A DNA stretch of 54,104 bases from Bizionia argentinensis JUB59 (GCF_000224335.1 NZ_AFXZ01000044.1:1-54104), one strand, 5' to 3'; positions 34,670 through 44,826 are shown, counted from the first letter of the stretch. The notes: generated from the letters alone by a model not told the origin. Made by a program: numbers and translations.

Positions 34670-35116
34670 ATGAAAAACATATACTTTTTAATTATTTTAC
34701 TTTGCACAGTTACATCATGCAACAATGATGATGATGTTAACAACGATGCAACTAATGAAACGCAATGTAACTATCAAGGTTTTTCATATCTCGATAATGC
34801 AAATAACGATCAAACGGTAATTCCGGAAAGCGAACTGAATACGCAGTATTTTCCAAATGCAAGTAACGGGCCGTATGGTGAACCAGGAATAGAAATTGCA
34901 TCATACACAAGTTCGCCATCCTTGTTTTTTACAACGAACGTTATAGAATTAAATGAAACGGGAACAGGAAGACTTACATTGGACGGAGGAGACGAAATTA
35001 TAGTAAATGTCATGTGTCAACGCGCAGGAACAGCTGTTGGAGATGAGGTAAGATTAGATGTTACTTATGGCGGTGTGGAAGTTGAGTTTTGCGTAATTAT
35101 AGACGAGGTTTTATAA
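34670..35116 (+). CDS. Small lipoprotein of the CNYQGF type, copy 2
   Basis: This 148-residue lipoprotein has signal MKNIYFLIILLCTVTSC, followed by the acidic NNDDDVNND. It shares CNYQGFSYLD, PESELNTQYF, VNVMCQRAGTAV and VEVEFCVIIDEV with copy 1 (32061), and the order of these blocks is the same. The four mature cysteines are conserved between the copies and probably form two disulfides. It begins 1 nt after the 481-residue protein, so it is in the same operon. Pairing of one propeller with one small lipoprotein occurs twice here (A/copy 1, B/copy 2). Confidence 0.72.
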   Translation: MKNIYFLIILLCTVTSCNNDDDVNNDATNETQCNYQGFSYLDNANNDQTVIPESELNTQYFPNASNGPYGEPGIEIASYTSSPSLFFTTNVIELNETGTGRLTLDGGDEIIVNVMCQRAGTAVGDEVRLDVTYGGVEVEFCVIIDEVL

Positions 35117-35126
35117 ATAATTTAAT

Positions 35127-35444
35127 ATGAAAATAAAATTAAGATATTTCGTTATTTTTATTAGTTTACTTGTTTTCAATTGTAAAAACGAAAGCAATAA
35201 ACAAGGTGTAAATAGCAATATCGAGCTTGAAGAGATCGAACACCTAAGTGAAGTCGAAAAAACTAAAATCGTTTCATATTATCTTATTAACGGAAGACAA
35301 TTACGCGAAAAAGATTTTCATGAGATCATTTTTTTAAATGATATTTCAGATTCTGTAAAAGTCATTCACTATGAAGGAAAAGACGCTTTTTTTAGTTTTA
35401 AATTTTCTAAAGCATTAAATTTTTATAATGCTAATAAAAAATAA
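35127..35444 (+). CDS. Small lipoprotein, last gene of the cluster
   Basis: This 105-residue lipoprotein has a signal peptide ending FNCK (about 1-18). The mature part has an acidic helix IELEEIEHLSEVEKTKIV and a strand-turn pattern YYLINGRQLREKDFHEIIFL, unlike the beta-rich neighbours. It begins 10 nt after copy 2 and ends 112 bp before a terminator hairpin. I do not recognise it. Its position at the end of the lipoprotein operon and before the sensor kinase suggests a part in the same process. Confidence 0.6.
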   Translation: MKIKLRYFVIFISLLVFNCKNESNKQGVNSNIELEEIEHLSEVEKTKIVSYYLINGRQLREKDFHEIIFLNDISDSVKVIHYEGKDAFFSFKFSKALNFYNANKK

Positions 35445-35512
35445 AAATTCTACTTTAGAGGACAAGAATGGCAATTGTTAAAAACTTAATTTAAATAGAA
35501 TATCAAAACTAT

Positions 35513-35520
35513 TACTTTTG
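35513..35520 (+). promoter_or_regulatory. -7-like element upstream of the sensor kinase
   Basis: TACTTTTG matches TAnnTTTG, but no TTG lies at the usual -33 distance. If active, the transcript would start near 35527 and run through the hairpin at 35556-35603 before the GTG start of the kinase. Confidence 0.35.
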
Positions 35521-35555
35521 TAATGAATCTTTAAAATCAATCTATTGCAAAATAT

Positions 35556-35603
35556 AAAACGCTATATCATATTCTTAACTAATTTGATCTGGCGTTTTTT
35601 TTT
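35556..35603 (+). terminator. Terminator or attenuator hairpin in front of the sensor kinase
   Basis: AAAACGC (35556-35562) pairs with GCGTTTT (35592-35598), with an inner ATCA / TGAT step, and nine Ts follow. It lies 112 bp after the last lipoprotein gene and ends 29 nt before the kinase's GTG start. No promoter is visible between the hairpin and the GTG, so the kinase may be reached only by read-through, making this a candidate attenuator. Otherwise it is simply the lipoprotein operon's terminator. Confidence 0.6.
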
Positions 35604-35631
35604 GGGTTTAACTGTAAAACCAGAAATAACA

Positions 35632-38478
35632 GTGAAACATAAGTCACCGCTATTTTTTGTTATTTTTATATGCTCTGTTGCTTTCTCGCAACAATATATC
35701 AATTACTCCACAAAAGACGGTTTGCCTAGTAACCATGTGTATAAAATAGCGCAAGATGTGAAAGGCTTTTTATGGTTTGCTACGGACAAAGGTTTGGTAA
35801 AGTACAATGGTAATACCATGAAAACCTTTACTACCAAAGATGGTTTAGCTGTTAATGATGTCTGGGACATGTACCCAACACCAGATGGTAAATTGTGGTA
35901 TCTATCCAAAGCTTCTAAACTAGGTTATATTGAAAATGACAGTGTTTTTGCTTTTGAAAGTGAACAGAAAGGGGAGGTTTTTAATCCAATTTTTACCAGC
36001 CAGATAGGGAATGACATTTTATTAACCAGCTCTTTAAGATTTCATGTTTTTAAAGATAATATTTGGAAGACTCTTGAAAACTATCCAATTAAAGGTACGG
36101 TTCCGCATAGCTACATCCAGCACCATTCTGTATCAAACTTTAAAACAACAGCAAAATACGACTCCATAACGGTGCTTGATATTAATAATAAGCCCGTTAA
36201 AACTTTTGATTTTACTGATAGATTAGATAAAATTCACAAAAGGGGCCAAATTACCGACAGCTTATTTTTTTGGGTAGACACTAAAAAATATGCAATTTTA
36301 AACCTAAATACGCTGCAACTACATAAACGAAATTTTAGTGATGAAATAGGACTAGCTGAAGTTAAGCATGCGCGGATTAATTTAGTGAATAATGAGTTGC
36401 AGATTTCTGGAGAAGGATTTATTGGTGTCTTGGATTCAGACTTTAATATTTCTAAAACCTTCTACATTCCAGAGTATTTTGAGGCGCATTTTGGTTTTAT
36501 TGATAGTTCTGGCGCTATTTGGTTAACTACTTTTACAAATGGCATATATTATTTGCCAATAGAAAAGCAAAATGTCACCTATTGCCTCCCTTCCCAGAAA
36601 ATAACCAGTATCAGCAACGTTAATAATAAAATTATTGCTAATGTTTTTAATAAAGGATTCTATAAGTATAATGATTCTACCAGCACATTTTCGCCCTTTA
36701 TAAATGAGGATGAATATGTTTACGGTTCAACTTATATTGAAGCACTGCAAACAGAATACTACCTATCTGTTTCAAATATTACGGCTTTTAAAAATAATAA
36801 AGCAAAGTATTTTAGTTTTTTAGATCGAAAATTTTCTGTCAACGATAAAGCACGTCAATTAGTGTTCTTTAATAATGATTTGTACGGGGCTTATTCATTA
36901 GGTATTAATAAAATAAACGCATCCAACTTTGAAATTGAAGCGCATTATCAGCAAAGTGCTATCAACCAATTATTCATTTTTAATAATCACTTTCTTGTCG
37001 CAACAACCAATGGATTAATGTATTTTAAAGATGAAAAATTTAATACTATTGCTTTTAATAAGCAACCTTTTAATAAACCTGTTTTAAGTATAGCAAAACT
37101 TTCTAATTCTGAAATTTTAATAAATACCGATGGTTTCGGAGCCTATGTCTCAAATTTAGAGACCATTGAGTTACTGCCAGACTCGGATTTTTTAATAGTA
37201 AACAAAGCTTTCATTGAAGGAAATACCATCTGGCTGGCAACCGAGTCTGGTATTGTAAAATATACAAAGCTCGATGAAAAATATACCTTGCAAATGTATA
37301 TTACCATTAATAATGGTTTGCCCTCTAACAACATTACAGATGTTTTTATTCAGGGAAATAAGCTCATAGCGGGCACAAATAATGGAATAGCCATTTTACC
37401 TAAAAATCAGAATGTTTCTACGCAGTTATTGGATATTTACATAGAAGACGCTTTTTACAATAGTGAACCTATTGTTAGTAGTAATTCGGCATTTAAATAT
37501 GAAAGTAACAATAATATAAACATAAAAATTTCGAGTATTGACTTTTCTGAAAATAGAAAGGATGTTTCTTATAATTATAAACTGGAACCGATTCAGAAAG
37601 AATGGATCAGTTCTACTACTATTAATTTAAATTTCAATAATCTTCAACCAGAAACCTATAACTTACTCATAGAGGCTAACGGTATTAAAAAACAATTAGT
37701 GTTTGTAATAGAGCCACTATGGTGGCAAAAATTATGGTTTAAAGGCTTAGCTATACTATTAGCTATTTATATTGTGGCTTTAATATCTCGTTATTTCGTT
37801 AAACGCTCACAACTTAAAAAAAATCAGAAAATATTTGAAGACCAACGTTTATCGGAACTTCAGCTAAAAGCGTTACGGTCTCAAATGAATCCGCATTTTG
37901 TTTTCAATTCCTTGTCGGCTATTCAATATTATATTGGTGAAAATAACTTTGCAACCTCTGAATTGTATCTCGTAAAATTTTCTAAACTGATCCGCCAATT
38001 TTTCGAGCTTTCAAAAGAAAACGAAATATCATTGGAGAGAGAAGTGGAGCTACTTAAAAACTATTTAGAAATTGAAAAATTGCGATTTAAAGAAAAACTA
38101 AACTTTGTAATTCAAGTAGAACCAGACATGGATTTAAAAACTACTGAAATCCCCACTATGTTGTTGCAACCTATAGTTGAAAATGCCGTAAATCATGGTG
38201 TTTTTAATAAAATGGAAAATGGATTGATAACAATAAACTTCAAATATATAGATGAACAGACTTTTATGGTTGAAGTAATTGATGATGGTGTGGGCTTTGT
38301 AAATACTAAAAAGCGAGTAACAGGAAAAGTGAAGTCATCAAATGTTTTAAAAGATAGATTGCATTTTTTAAATCAATCCAATAAGTGGGAAATAGGTTAT
38401 AAGAATCAAGAATTACATCCAGAGAAACCAGACAAAGGCAATAAATCTGTATTTTTAATTAAGAAAAATCTAAAATGA
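35632..38478 (+). CDS. Propeller sensor histidine kinase (LytS/YehU type)
   Basis: I start this at the GTG at 35632, which gives a clean signal peptide (MKHKSPLFFVIFICSVAFS) and 948 residues. The longer TTG frame from 35545 would run through a terminator hairpin. The large periplasmic part (about 20-690) is a two-component-regulator propeller, seen from repeats such as NYSTKDGLPSNHVYKIAQD and GFLWFATDKG, followed by a Y_Y_Y-like domain. A transmembrane helix (about 702-722) leads to a His_kinase domain with H755 in RSQMNPHFVFNSL and the ATP site LQPIVENAVNHG. Its stop overlaps the response regulator start by ATGA. It should sense an external signal, possibly linked to the upstream lipoproteins. 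Confidence 0.87.
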   Translation: MKHKSPLFFVIFICSVAFSQQYINYSTKDGLPSNHVYKIAQDVKGFLWFATDKGLVKYNGNTMKTFTTKDGLAVNDVWDMYPTPDGKLWYLSKASKLGYIENDSVFAFESEQKGEVFNPIFTSQIGNDILLTSSLRFHVFKDNIWKTLENYPIKGTVPHSYIQHHSVSNFKTTAKYDSITVLDINNKPVKTFDFTDRLDKIHKRGQITDSLFFWVDTKKYAILNLNTLQLHKRNFSDEIGLAEVKHARINLVNNELQISGEGFIGVLDSDFNISKTFYIPEYFEAHFGFIDSSGAIWLTTFTNGIYYLPIEKQNVTYCLPSQKITSISNVNNKIIANVFNKGFYKYNDSTSTFSPFINEDEYVYGSTYIEALQTEYYLSVSNITAFKNNKAKYFSFLDRKFSVNDKARQLVFFNNDLYGAYSLGINKINASNFEIEAHYQQSAINQLFIFNNHFLVATTNGLMYFKDEKFNTIAFNKQPFNKPVLSIAKLSNSEILINTDGFGAYVSNLETIELLPDSDFLIVNKAFIEGNTIWLATESGIVKYTKLDEKYTLQMYITINNGLPSNNITDVFIQGNKLIAGTNNGIAILPKNQNVSTQLLDIYIEDAFYNSEPIVSSNSAFKYESNNNINIKISSIDFSENRKDVSYNYKLEPIQKEWISSTTINLNFNNLQPETYNLLIEANGIKKQLVFVIEPLWWQKLWFKGLAILLAIYIVALISRYFVKRSQLKKNQKIFEDQRLSELQLKALRSQMNPHFVFNSLSAIQYYIGENNFATSELYLVKFSKLIRQFFELSKENEISLEREVELLKNYLEIEKLRFKEKLNFVIQVEPDMDLKTTEIPTMLLQPIVENAVNHGVFNKMENGLITINFKYIDEQTFMVEVIDDGVGFVNTKKRVTGKVKSSNVLKDRLHFLNQSNKWEIGYKNQELHPEKPDKGNKSVFLIKKNLK

Positions 38479-39215
38479 AAAATATAACCGCCATTTTGGT
38501 AGACGATGAGGATTCAAACTTAAAAGGTTTACAGAAAAAGATTCAAAGTTTATTTCCGGAAATTCAGATTTTAGGTGCTTATCAGAAACCGGAAGACGCT
38601 ATTTCTGCATTGGAAAAAGAAGCTGTAAACATATTGTTTCTAGATATTCAAATGCCCAGAATAAATGGTTTCGAATTACTTTCAAAACTAAAATGCATTA
38701 ATTTCCAAGTCATTTTTGTAACTGCTTACAGTGAATATGCAATTGAAGCTTTTAAAAAATCGGCCATCGATTATGTTTTAAAACCAATAGATAATAACGA
38801 TTTAGTTATTGCAGTAAATAAAGCATTGGATGTTGTTAAGTTAAAACATGAAAGTGCTAGTAATTTAAAGTTAGTAAATCTTTTAGAAGCGAGTATTTCA
38901 AAAAACAATAAAATTATTATCCCAACGCAAAAGGGGATTTCTTTTATACCTCAAGATGAGGTTTTTCATTTGGAGGGGTATGAAGGTTATACCAAAATAC
39001 ATGTAATTACTGGTGAGACCATAATAAGCTCCTACAATTTAGGGAAGTTTGAAAAGCTATTGAGTTCTAAATTTTTTAAATGCCATAAATCGCATATTAT
39101 TAATCTAGAAAAAGTAAGACATTTTGAAAATGAAGGCTATGTTGTTTTAGATAATGACTACCGTGTACCCATATCTAAAACAAACAAAAAAGCCTTTCTT
39201 AACTTATTTAATTAG
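38475..39215 (+). CDS. LytTR response regulator
   Basis: This 246-residue cytoplasmic regulator has a receiver domain (acidic pocket D10-D11-E12, phosphorylation site D57 in LFLDIQMP, T83, K103 in VLKPI) and a C-terminal LytTR DNA-binding domain (about 140-246, with EGYEGYTKIHVITGE and FKCHKSHIINLEKV). Its start overlaps the kinase stop by 4 nt, so the two are a pair. LytTR proteins bind direct repeats upstream of their targets. The downstream end overlaps by 8 nt the end of the convergent FMN protein gene (39208-39215). Confidence 0.93.
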   Translation: MKNITAILVDDEDSNLKGLQKKIQSLFPEIQILGAYQKPEDAISALEKEAVNILFLDIQMPRINGFELLSKLKCINFQVIFVTAYSEYAIEAFKKSAIDYVLKPIDNNDLVIAVNKALDVVKLKHESASNLKLVNLLEASISKNNKIIIPTQKGISFIPQDEVFHLEGYEGYTKIHVITGETIISSYNLGKFEKLLSSKFFKCHKSHIINLEKVRHFENEGYVVLDNDYRVPISKTNKKAFLNLFN

Positions 39216-40770
39216 GTTTAAACCCACCTAAATATTTACAATCTTTTAAATCTTGAACACTTGTAAATGGAACAACAGTTTTATTATACATATAGGTGCG
39301 ATCCAATTCTTTTGTTAAATTTTGATCATCAACATTTACCGCAACATCGTTCATTTTAAACTGACACGGATGCTCGTAACCTGAAGCATGCGTAATTTCA
39401 ATAAACTCTTTTCTAAAAGTTTTAAAATATTGCGCTAATCTAACTGATTTTAAAGTTGGATCTAAACCGCTTTGTAACCATTTACTTTGTGTTGCCACGC
39501 CACTAGGACAGCGATTAGTATGGCAAATTTGTGCTTGTATACAACCAATACTCATCATAGCTTCACGAGCAACATTTAAACAATCGGCACCCATAGCAAA
39601 AGCCATCGCAGCTTTAGCAGGAAAGCCTAATTTTCCACTTCCAATAAAAACGATGCGCTCTGTTAGGTTTCTATTTTTAAACACTTTGTACAAATCGCTA
39701 AATCCAAATACCCAAGGCAATGAAACGTGATCAGCAAAACTCGGGGGTGCAGCACCTGTACCGCCTTCACCACCATCCACAGTAATAAAATCCGGGCCTT
39801 TTCCAGTTTTAACCATAATATCGGCTAATTCTTCCCACTGCTCCATTTTTCCAATGGCTGCTTTAATACCAACAGGTAAGCCGGTTTTTTCTGCTATCTG
39901 TTCAATAAGTATCATTAATTCAGGTACATTTGAAAATGCCGAATGATTTGGAGGAGACAATACGTCTTTACCTAAAGGTACGTGTCTAATATCGGATATT
40001 TCTTGGGTAATTTTTGCTGCTGGTAACACACCACCTTTTCCTGGTTTTGCACCTTGAGATAATTTAATTTCAATAGCACGAACAAATGGATTTTTATTAA
40101 CTAAATCTATAAGTTTTTCCATCGAAAACGTGCCGTCTTCTCCTCGAATACCAAAATAGCCAGTTCCAAAATGAAAAATAACGTCGCCACCATGTGAATG
40201 ATATGGTGATAAACCTCCTTCACCAGTATTGTGATAAGCATCCGCCATTTTAACACCTTTATTTAAGGACTCTACCGCTCGTGCTGATAAGGAACCAAAA
40301 CTCATGGCACTGACATTAATTACAGAAGCTGGTCTATATGGTTTTCTTCTGTTATTATATAGTCCCATAACTTTAGCACAAGGCAAAAATGTTGGATCTA
40401 TAGTGTTCGGATGATTTTCTGCAATTTTGTAAGGCATCATAGCATTATTAATAAAAATATGCTGATGTGCGTAAATATCACGATCGGTACCGAAACCTTC
40501 ATAGTTGTTTTGCGACTTTGCCGATGCGTAAATCCAACTGCGCTCAATACGGTTAAAAGGTAATTCTTCGCGGTTATTGGCCACTAAATACTGCCGCAAT
40601 TCTGGGCCAATTTTTTCTAACATATACCTAAAGTGACCAACGATAGGAAAGTTATGACTAATAGTATGGCGTCTTTGAAAAAAAACATCACGAATAGCAA
40701 CCAAAACAAGAGCAATAAGTATCCACATCCACCAAGATATTTCACCTAAAAATTCGAGAAAAGTATTCAT
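39208..40770 (-). CDS. FMN-binding glutamate synthase family protein, membrane-anchored
   Basis: This 520-residue protein has an N-terminal transmembrane helix (about 11-27, WWMWILIALVLVAIRDVFF). A GltB-type FMN/alpha-beta-barrel domain follows, with MSFGSLSARAVESLNKG, NTGEGGLSPYH, KLSQGAKPGKGGVLP, TVDGGEGGTGAAP and the iron-sulfur ligands CIQAQICHTNRCPSG (C-x5-C-x4-C). It lacks the amidotransferase and C-terminal domains of true glutamate synthase. Members of this group appear widely in Bacteroidota, but the natural substrate is not settled. It is monocistronic. Confidence 0.88.
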   Translation of the reverse strand: MNTFLEFLGEISWWMWILIALVLVAIRDVFFQRRHTISHNFPIVGHFRYMLEKIGPELRQYLVANNREELPFNRIERSWIYASAKSQNNYEGFGTDRDIYAHQHIFINNAMMPYKIAENHPNTIDPTFLPCAKVMGLYNNRRKPYRPASVINVSAMSFGSLSARAVESLNKGVKMADAYHNTGEGGLSPYHSHGGDVIFHFGTGYFGIRGEDGTFSMEKLIDLVNKNPFVRAIEIKLSQGAKPGKGGVLPAAKITQEISDIRHVPLGKDVLSPPNHSAFSNVPELMILIEQIAEKTGLPVGIKAAIGKMEQWEELADIMVKTGKGPDFITVDGGEGGTGAAPPSFADHVSLPWVFGFSDLYKVFKNRNLTERIVFIGSGKLGFPAKAAMAFAMGADCLNVAREAMMSIGCIQAQICHTNRCPSGVATQSKWLQSGLDPTLKSVRLAQYFKTFRKEFIEITHASGYEHPCQFKMNDVAVNVDDQNLTKELDRTYMYNKTVVPFTSVQDLKDCKYLGGFKPN

Positions 40771-40831
40771 ATAATTTATTTTTATGTAAAGATATTTAAA
40801 AATTACTTGAAATTTTGGATATCTTTATTAA

Positions 40832-42391
40832 ATGGGGAAATCTAAAAAGTTTTGGCTAAAAATTGCTGCGGGAATTATTGTTAGTTTTGTTGTACTGCTG
40901 TTTGCTTTTCAGTGGATTATGAAAAGTAAGCTAGAAGATTATATTGAAAATGAGCTTCCAGACACGTTAATTGTTACGTATTCCGATTTAAGCTTGAATA
41001 TTTTTTCTGGTAGTTTAGAGGTAAATAAAATAGAATTGTCAAAAATTGGCGAAACTACGAAAGAAACGCTAGCAACTTTGAAACTCGATCAATTACGGGT
41101 TAAAAATGTGGGCTATTGGAATTATTTAGTCAATAATACTATTCGTGTTTCAAATATTCAATTGGACAATCCTGATGTTTTATATAATCATAATGCTAAA
41201 ATTCAAAAAGCGGCTTATAAACCTGATTCCAATAAATCGTTTGATAAAATTATTAAAGTTGATGGTTTCAAAATAAATAATGGAAATATCAAAATTATGG
41301 ATGTGGAAGCTGACTCATTAATGTTGCAGGTTGAAAATACAAATTTTTCTTTGAAAGATATTCGTTTTGATAAAAATACAAGCGAACAGAAAATTCCGAT
41401 ATCCTATACCGATTTAAACTTAATTTTTGATACGCTTTTTTTTAGAATGGGCGATTATGAAGACCTTACTTTAGGCAAATCAGAAATAAAGAATCAGCAA
41501 ATTAATTTCCAAGAATTGACTTTAAAAACGAAGTATTCAAAACAAGAATTATCGCGCATTATTTCTGTAGAGCGCGATCATTATAATGTTAAAATAAAAT
41601 CAGTGAAATTAGAAGATTTTGAATACGGTTTTCGACAAGATTCTATTTTTCAATTTAAAACTCCGAAGGTGACGTTTGCCGAACCTAATGCGAAAATATA
41701 CCGCGATAAATTGGTAACAGATGATGAAAGTATTAAACCTTTGTATAGTAAAATGCTGCGTGAATTAAATTTTGATTTATCCATAGATGAATTAATAATT
41801 GCAGATGCCAACATTAGCTATTCTGAAAAAGTAAAAGCCGATCGTCAAGCTGGCACGGTTAACTTTAATGATTTTCAAGCCACGATAAAGAATGTAAGTA
41901 ATACTTATATGTCACCAACCAAAACAACGTTGGATATTAATACGCAGTTTATGAATCATGCGCCACTACATGCTAGTTGGGAGTTTGATGTGAATGACGT
42001 AACCGATTTGTTTTTATTTAAAGCAGAAATAGACTTATTAGAAGCATCTTATTTAAATAAATTTCTGGTTCCCAATTTAAATGTTCGTTTAGAGGGAGAA
42101 TTAGATAAAACGTACTTAACTATAGGTGGTACTGATGATTTATCTCGAATTGATTTTAAAATTAAATATCAGGCTTTTGATGTGATTATCTTGAGAGAGG
42201 ATGGTAAAGAGGATAATAAGTTCCTTTCTAGTATTGCCAATATTTTTGTTTCTAAAGATAGTAATAAAAACAATTCTCAGTTTATAGAAGTCTCCAAAGA
42301 GGGTATTGAAAGAAGCAAAAATCAATCAGTTTTTAATTATATCTGGATCAATACGCGTGCTGGCTTATTAAAAGCAATGACTTTTGAATAG
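40832..42391 (+). CDS. AsmA-like / DUF748-type envelope protein
   Basis: This 519-residue protein has one N-terminal transmembrane helix (about 8-29). The rest is a long soluble stretch of short beta repeats with SLNIFSGSLEVNKIELS, a pattern typical of AsmA/TamB-like proteins that form a hydrophobic groove and move lipids across the envelope. No catalytic residues are visible. The AsmA-like role is assigned from overall pattern only. It lies 62 bp upstream of the divergent FMN protein start and ends 101 bp before the UvrD helicase gene. Confidence 0.6.
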   Translation: MGKSKKFWLKIAAGIIVSFVVLLFAFQWIMKSKLEDYIENELPDTLIVTYSDLSLNIFSGSLEVNKIELSKIGETTKETLATLKLDQLRVKNVGYWNYLVNNTIRVSNIQLDNPDVLYNHNAKIQKAAYKPDSNKSFDKIIKVDGFKINNGNIKIMDVEADSLMLQVENTNFSLKDIRFDKNTSEQKIPISYTDLNLIFDTLFFRMGDYEDLTLGKSEIKNQQINFQELTLKTKYSKQELSRIISVERDHYNVKIKSVKLEDFEYGFRQDSIFQFKTPKVTFAEPNAKIYRDKLVTDDESIKPLYSKMLRELNFDLSIDELIIADANISYSEKVKADRQAGTVNFNDFQATIKNVSNTYMSPTKTTLDINTQFMNHAPLHASWEFDVNDVTDLFLFKAEIDLLEASYLNKFLVPNLNVRLEGELDKTYLTIGGTDDLSRIDFKIKYQAFDVIILREDGKEDNKFLSSIANIFVSKDSNKNNSQFIEVSKEGIERSKNQSVFNYIWINTRAGLLKAMTFE

Positions 42392-42492
42392 GATGGTTTA
42401 ACTACCACTTTAAATTGTTTATAATTATTCGCAATTCTGGCTGCATAAGCGGCTAACAATGGCTAATTTTACACTTTTAAAATCGTTATAGT

Positions 42493-44826
42493 TTGGAGAA
42501 GTATTTAAGTCAGTTAAATGAAGCGCAACTCGCGCCAACGTTACAGAAAGATGGGCCGATGATTGTTATTGCAGGCGCTGGTTCTGGAAAAACACGTGTG
42601 CTAACGTATCGTATTGCGTATTTAATGAATCAAGGTGTTGATGCTTTTAATATTTTATCATTAACATTTACCAACAAAGCAGCACGCGAAATGAAAGAGC
42701 GTATTGCTACAATTGTTGGAGATAGTGAAGCGAAAAACTTATGGATGGGAACCTTTCACTCGGTTTTTGCCAAGATTTTGCGTTTTGAAGCTGATAAATT
42801 GGGATACCCCAGTAACTTTACTATATATGACACTCAAGATTCCGATCGATTAATCGCTTCGATTATCAAGGAAATGAATTTAGATAAGGAGATTTATAAA
42901 ACCAAACAGGTTCGTTCTCGAATTTCCTCTTACAAAAACAGCTTGATTACGGTTAAAGCTTATTTTCAGAATCCAGAATTAATGGAAGCTGATAAAATGG
43001 CAAGACGCCCGCGATTGGGTGATATTTATAAAAATTATGTAGATCGCTGTTTTAAAGCTGGTGTTATGGATTTTGATGATTTATTATTGAAAACCAACGA
43101 ACTTTTAACGCGTTTCCCAGAGGTGCTCGCCAAATATCAAGATAAATTCCGCTATATTTTGGTGGATGAGTATCAGGATACCAACCATTCACAGTATTTA
43201 ATTGTTCGTGCTTTATCGGATAGATTTCAAAATATCTGCGTGGTAGGGGATGATGCTCAAAGTATTTATGCCTTCCGTGGTGCAAATATTAATAATATTC
43301 TAAACTTCCAGAAGGACTATGACGATGTAAAGCTATTTCGATTAGAGCAGAATTACCGTTCTACAAAGAATATAGTTAATGCTGCCAACTCCATAATCGA
43401 AAAAAACGAAACTAAATTAGATAAAATTGTTTGGACAGCTAATGACGAAGGTCCTAAAATAAAAGTTAATCGTTCTTTAACTGATAGTGATGAAGGTCGT
43501 TTTGTTGCCAGTTCTATTTTGGATAATAAAATGCAAAATCAATTACTAAATAGTGATTTTGCCGTTTTATACCGCACCAATGCACAATCGCGTTCTATTG
43601 AAGATGCTTTGAGAAAACGTGGAATTCCCTACCAGATTTATGGTGGACTATCGTTTTATCAGCGTAAAGAAATTAAAGATGTTTTATCTTATTTACGCTT
43701 AATAATTAATCCCGCTGACGAGGAAGCTTTAAAGCGTGTAATTAATTACCCCGCTCGTGGTATTGGTCAAACAACTATGGATAGGCTGGTAGTTTCAGCC
43801 AATGGTTACGGTAAAACTATTTTTGAAGTTCTTCAAAACATCGATAAAGTAGATATTAATGTTAATTCTGGAGCACGTAATAAATTACGAGATTTCACCA
43901 CGCTAATTGAAAGTTTCCAAGTCATGAACCAAAATGCTAATGCTTTCGAATTGGCAGATCATGTGGCCAAAGCTAGTGGAATGATTCGCGAGTTGAATAA
44001 AGACAGTACGCCAGAAGGTGTTGCTAAATTAGAGAATATTGAAGAGCTTTTAAACGGTATAAAAGATTTCGTTGAAGGTCAGAAGGAAATTGTAGATGCT
44101 ACTGCATCCTTAGCCGAGTTTTTAGAAGATGTGGCTTTAGCTACAGATTTAGATGCCGATAAAGGTGATGCCGATCACGTAGCTTTAATGACCATTCACT
44201 TAGCTAAAGGGTTGGAGTTTCCGTATGTGTATATTGTAGGTTTGGAAGAGGATTTATTTCCGTCGGCAATGAGTATGGGAACCCGGAGCGAACTAGAGGA
44301 GGAGCGTCGTTTATTTTATGTGGCATTAACACGTGCAGAAAAACAAGCGTATTTAACCTATGCCTTGTCGCGATACCGTTGGGGAAAACTGATAGATTCT
44401 GATCCAAGTCGTTTTATTGAAGAAATTGACGAGAAGTATTTGGATATTTTAACCCCGGCTGAAGAGCGTCGTTTTAATCCAATGTTAGATTCTGATATTT
44501 TTGGCGATCCTGAACCCAATAAAGTTCGATTTAAAAAACCAGTACAACCGACATTTAAGAAAAAAGGTCCACCTGTTTCAAAAGTGGAGAAAAAGCAATT
44601 ACCGACTTCAAAAAACTTAAAACCTGTTAGTAAAACTGGTGGAAATACAAACTTGTTTGATGGTAAATTAGTTGTTGGAAATATGGTAGAGCATTTACGT
44701 TTTGGTAAAGGTGAAGTTTTAACAATTGAAGGTGCTGGAGCCGATGTGAAAGCGGAAATTAAATTTCACAATGGTGGTGTTAAAAAACTTTTATTGCGCT
44801 TTGCGAAATTAGAGATTATTGGGTAG
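42493..44826 (+). CDS. pcrA: UvrD/PcrA-type DNA helicase
   Basis: This 777-residue SF1 helicase starts at a TTG (42493). It is the only plausible start codon between the in-frame TAA at 42478 and the conserved N-terminus, MEKYLSQLNEAQ. Walker A GAGSGKTR lies at 28-35. Further motifs include YILVDEYQDTN, RLEQNYRST, GLSFYQRKEIKDVLSYLR, TIHLAKGLEFPYVYIVGLE and LFYVALTRAEK. A C-terminal KOW/Tudor-like region (VGNMVEHLRFGKGEV) follows a Lys-rich linker. It unwinds DNA 3' to 5' in repair, and in the PcrA branch acts with RNA polymerase. A plain Bacteroidota UvrD is the other possible name. Confidence 0.93.
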   Translation: MEKYLSQLNEAQLAPTLQKDGPMIVIAGAGSGKTRVLTYRIAYLMNQGVDAFNILSLTFTNKAAREMKERIATIVGDSEAKNLWMGTFHSVFAKILRFEADKLGYPSNFTIYDTQDSDRLIASIIKEMNLDKEIYKTKQVRSRISSYKNSLITVKAYFQNPELMEADKMARRPRLGDIYKNYVDRCFKAGVMDFDDLLLKTNELLTRFPEVLAKYQDKFRYILVDEYQDTNHSQYLIVRALSDRFQNICVVGDDAQSIYAFRGANINNILNFQKDYDDVKLFRLEQNYRSTKNIVNAANSIIEKNETKLDKIVWTANDEGPKIKVNRSLTDSDEGRFVASSILDNKMQNQLLNSDFAVLYRTNAQSRSIEDALRKRGIPYQIYGGLSFYQRKEIKDVLSYLRLIINPADEEALKRVINYPARGIGQTTMDRLVVSANGYGKTIFEVLQNIDKVDINVNSGARNKLRDFTTLIESFQVMNQNANAFELADHVAKASGMIRELNKDSTPEGVAKLENIEELLNGIKDFVEGQKEIVDATASLAEFLEDVALATDLDADKGDADHVALMTIHLAKGLEFPYVYIVGLEEDLFPSAMSMGTRSELEEERRLFYVALTRAEKQAYLTYALSRYRWGKLIDSDPSRFIEEIDEKYLDILTPAEERRFNPMLDSDIFGDPEPNKVRFKKPVQPTFKKKGPPVSKVEKKQLPTSKNLKPVSKTGGNTNLFDGKLVVGNMVEHLRFGKGEVLTIEGAGADVKAEIKFHNGGVKKLLLRFAKLEIIG

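Noticed and set aside
35545-35631. TTG start giving a 977-residue sensor kinase
   Set aside because: The extra 29 codons run through a terminator hairpin, and the GTG at 35632 gives a clean signal peptide.
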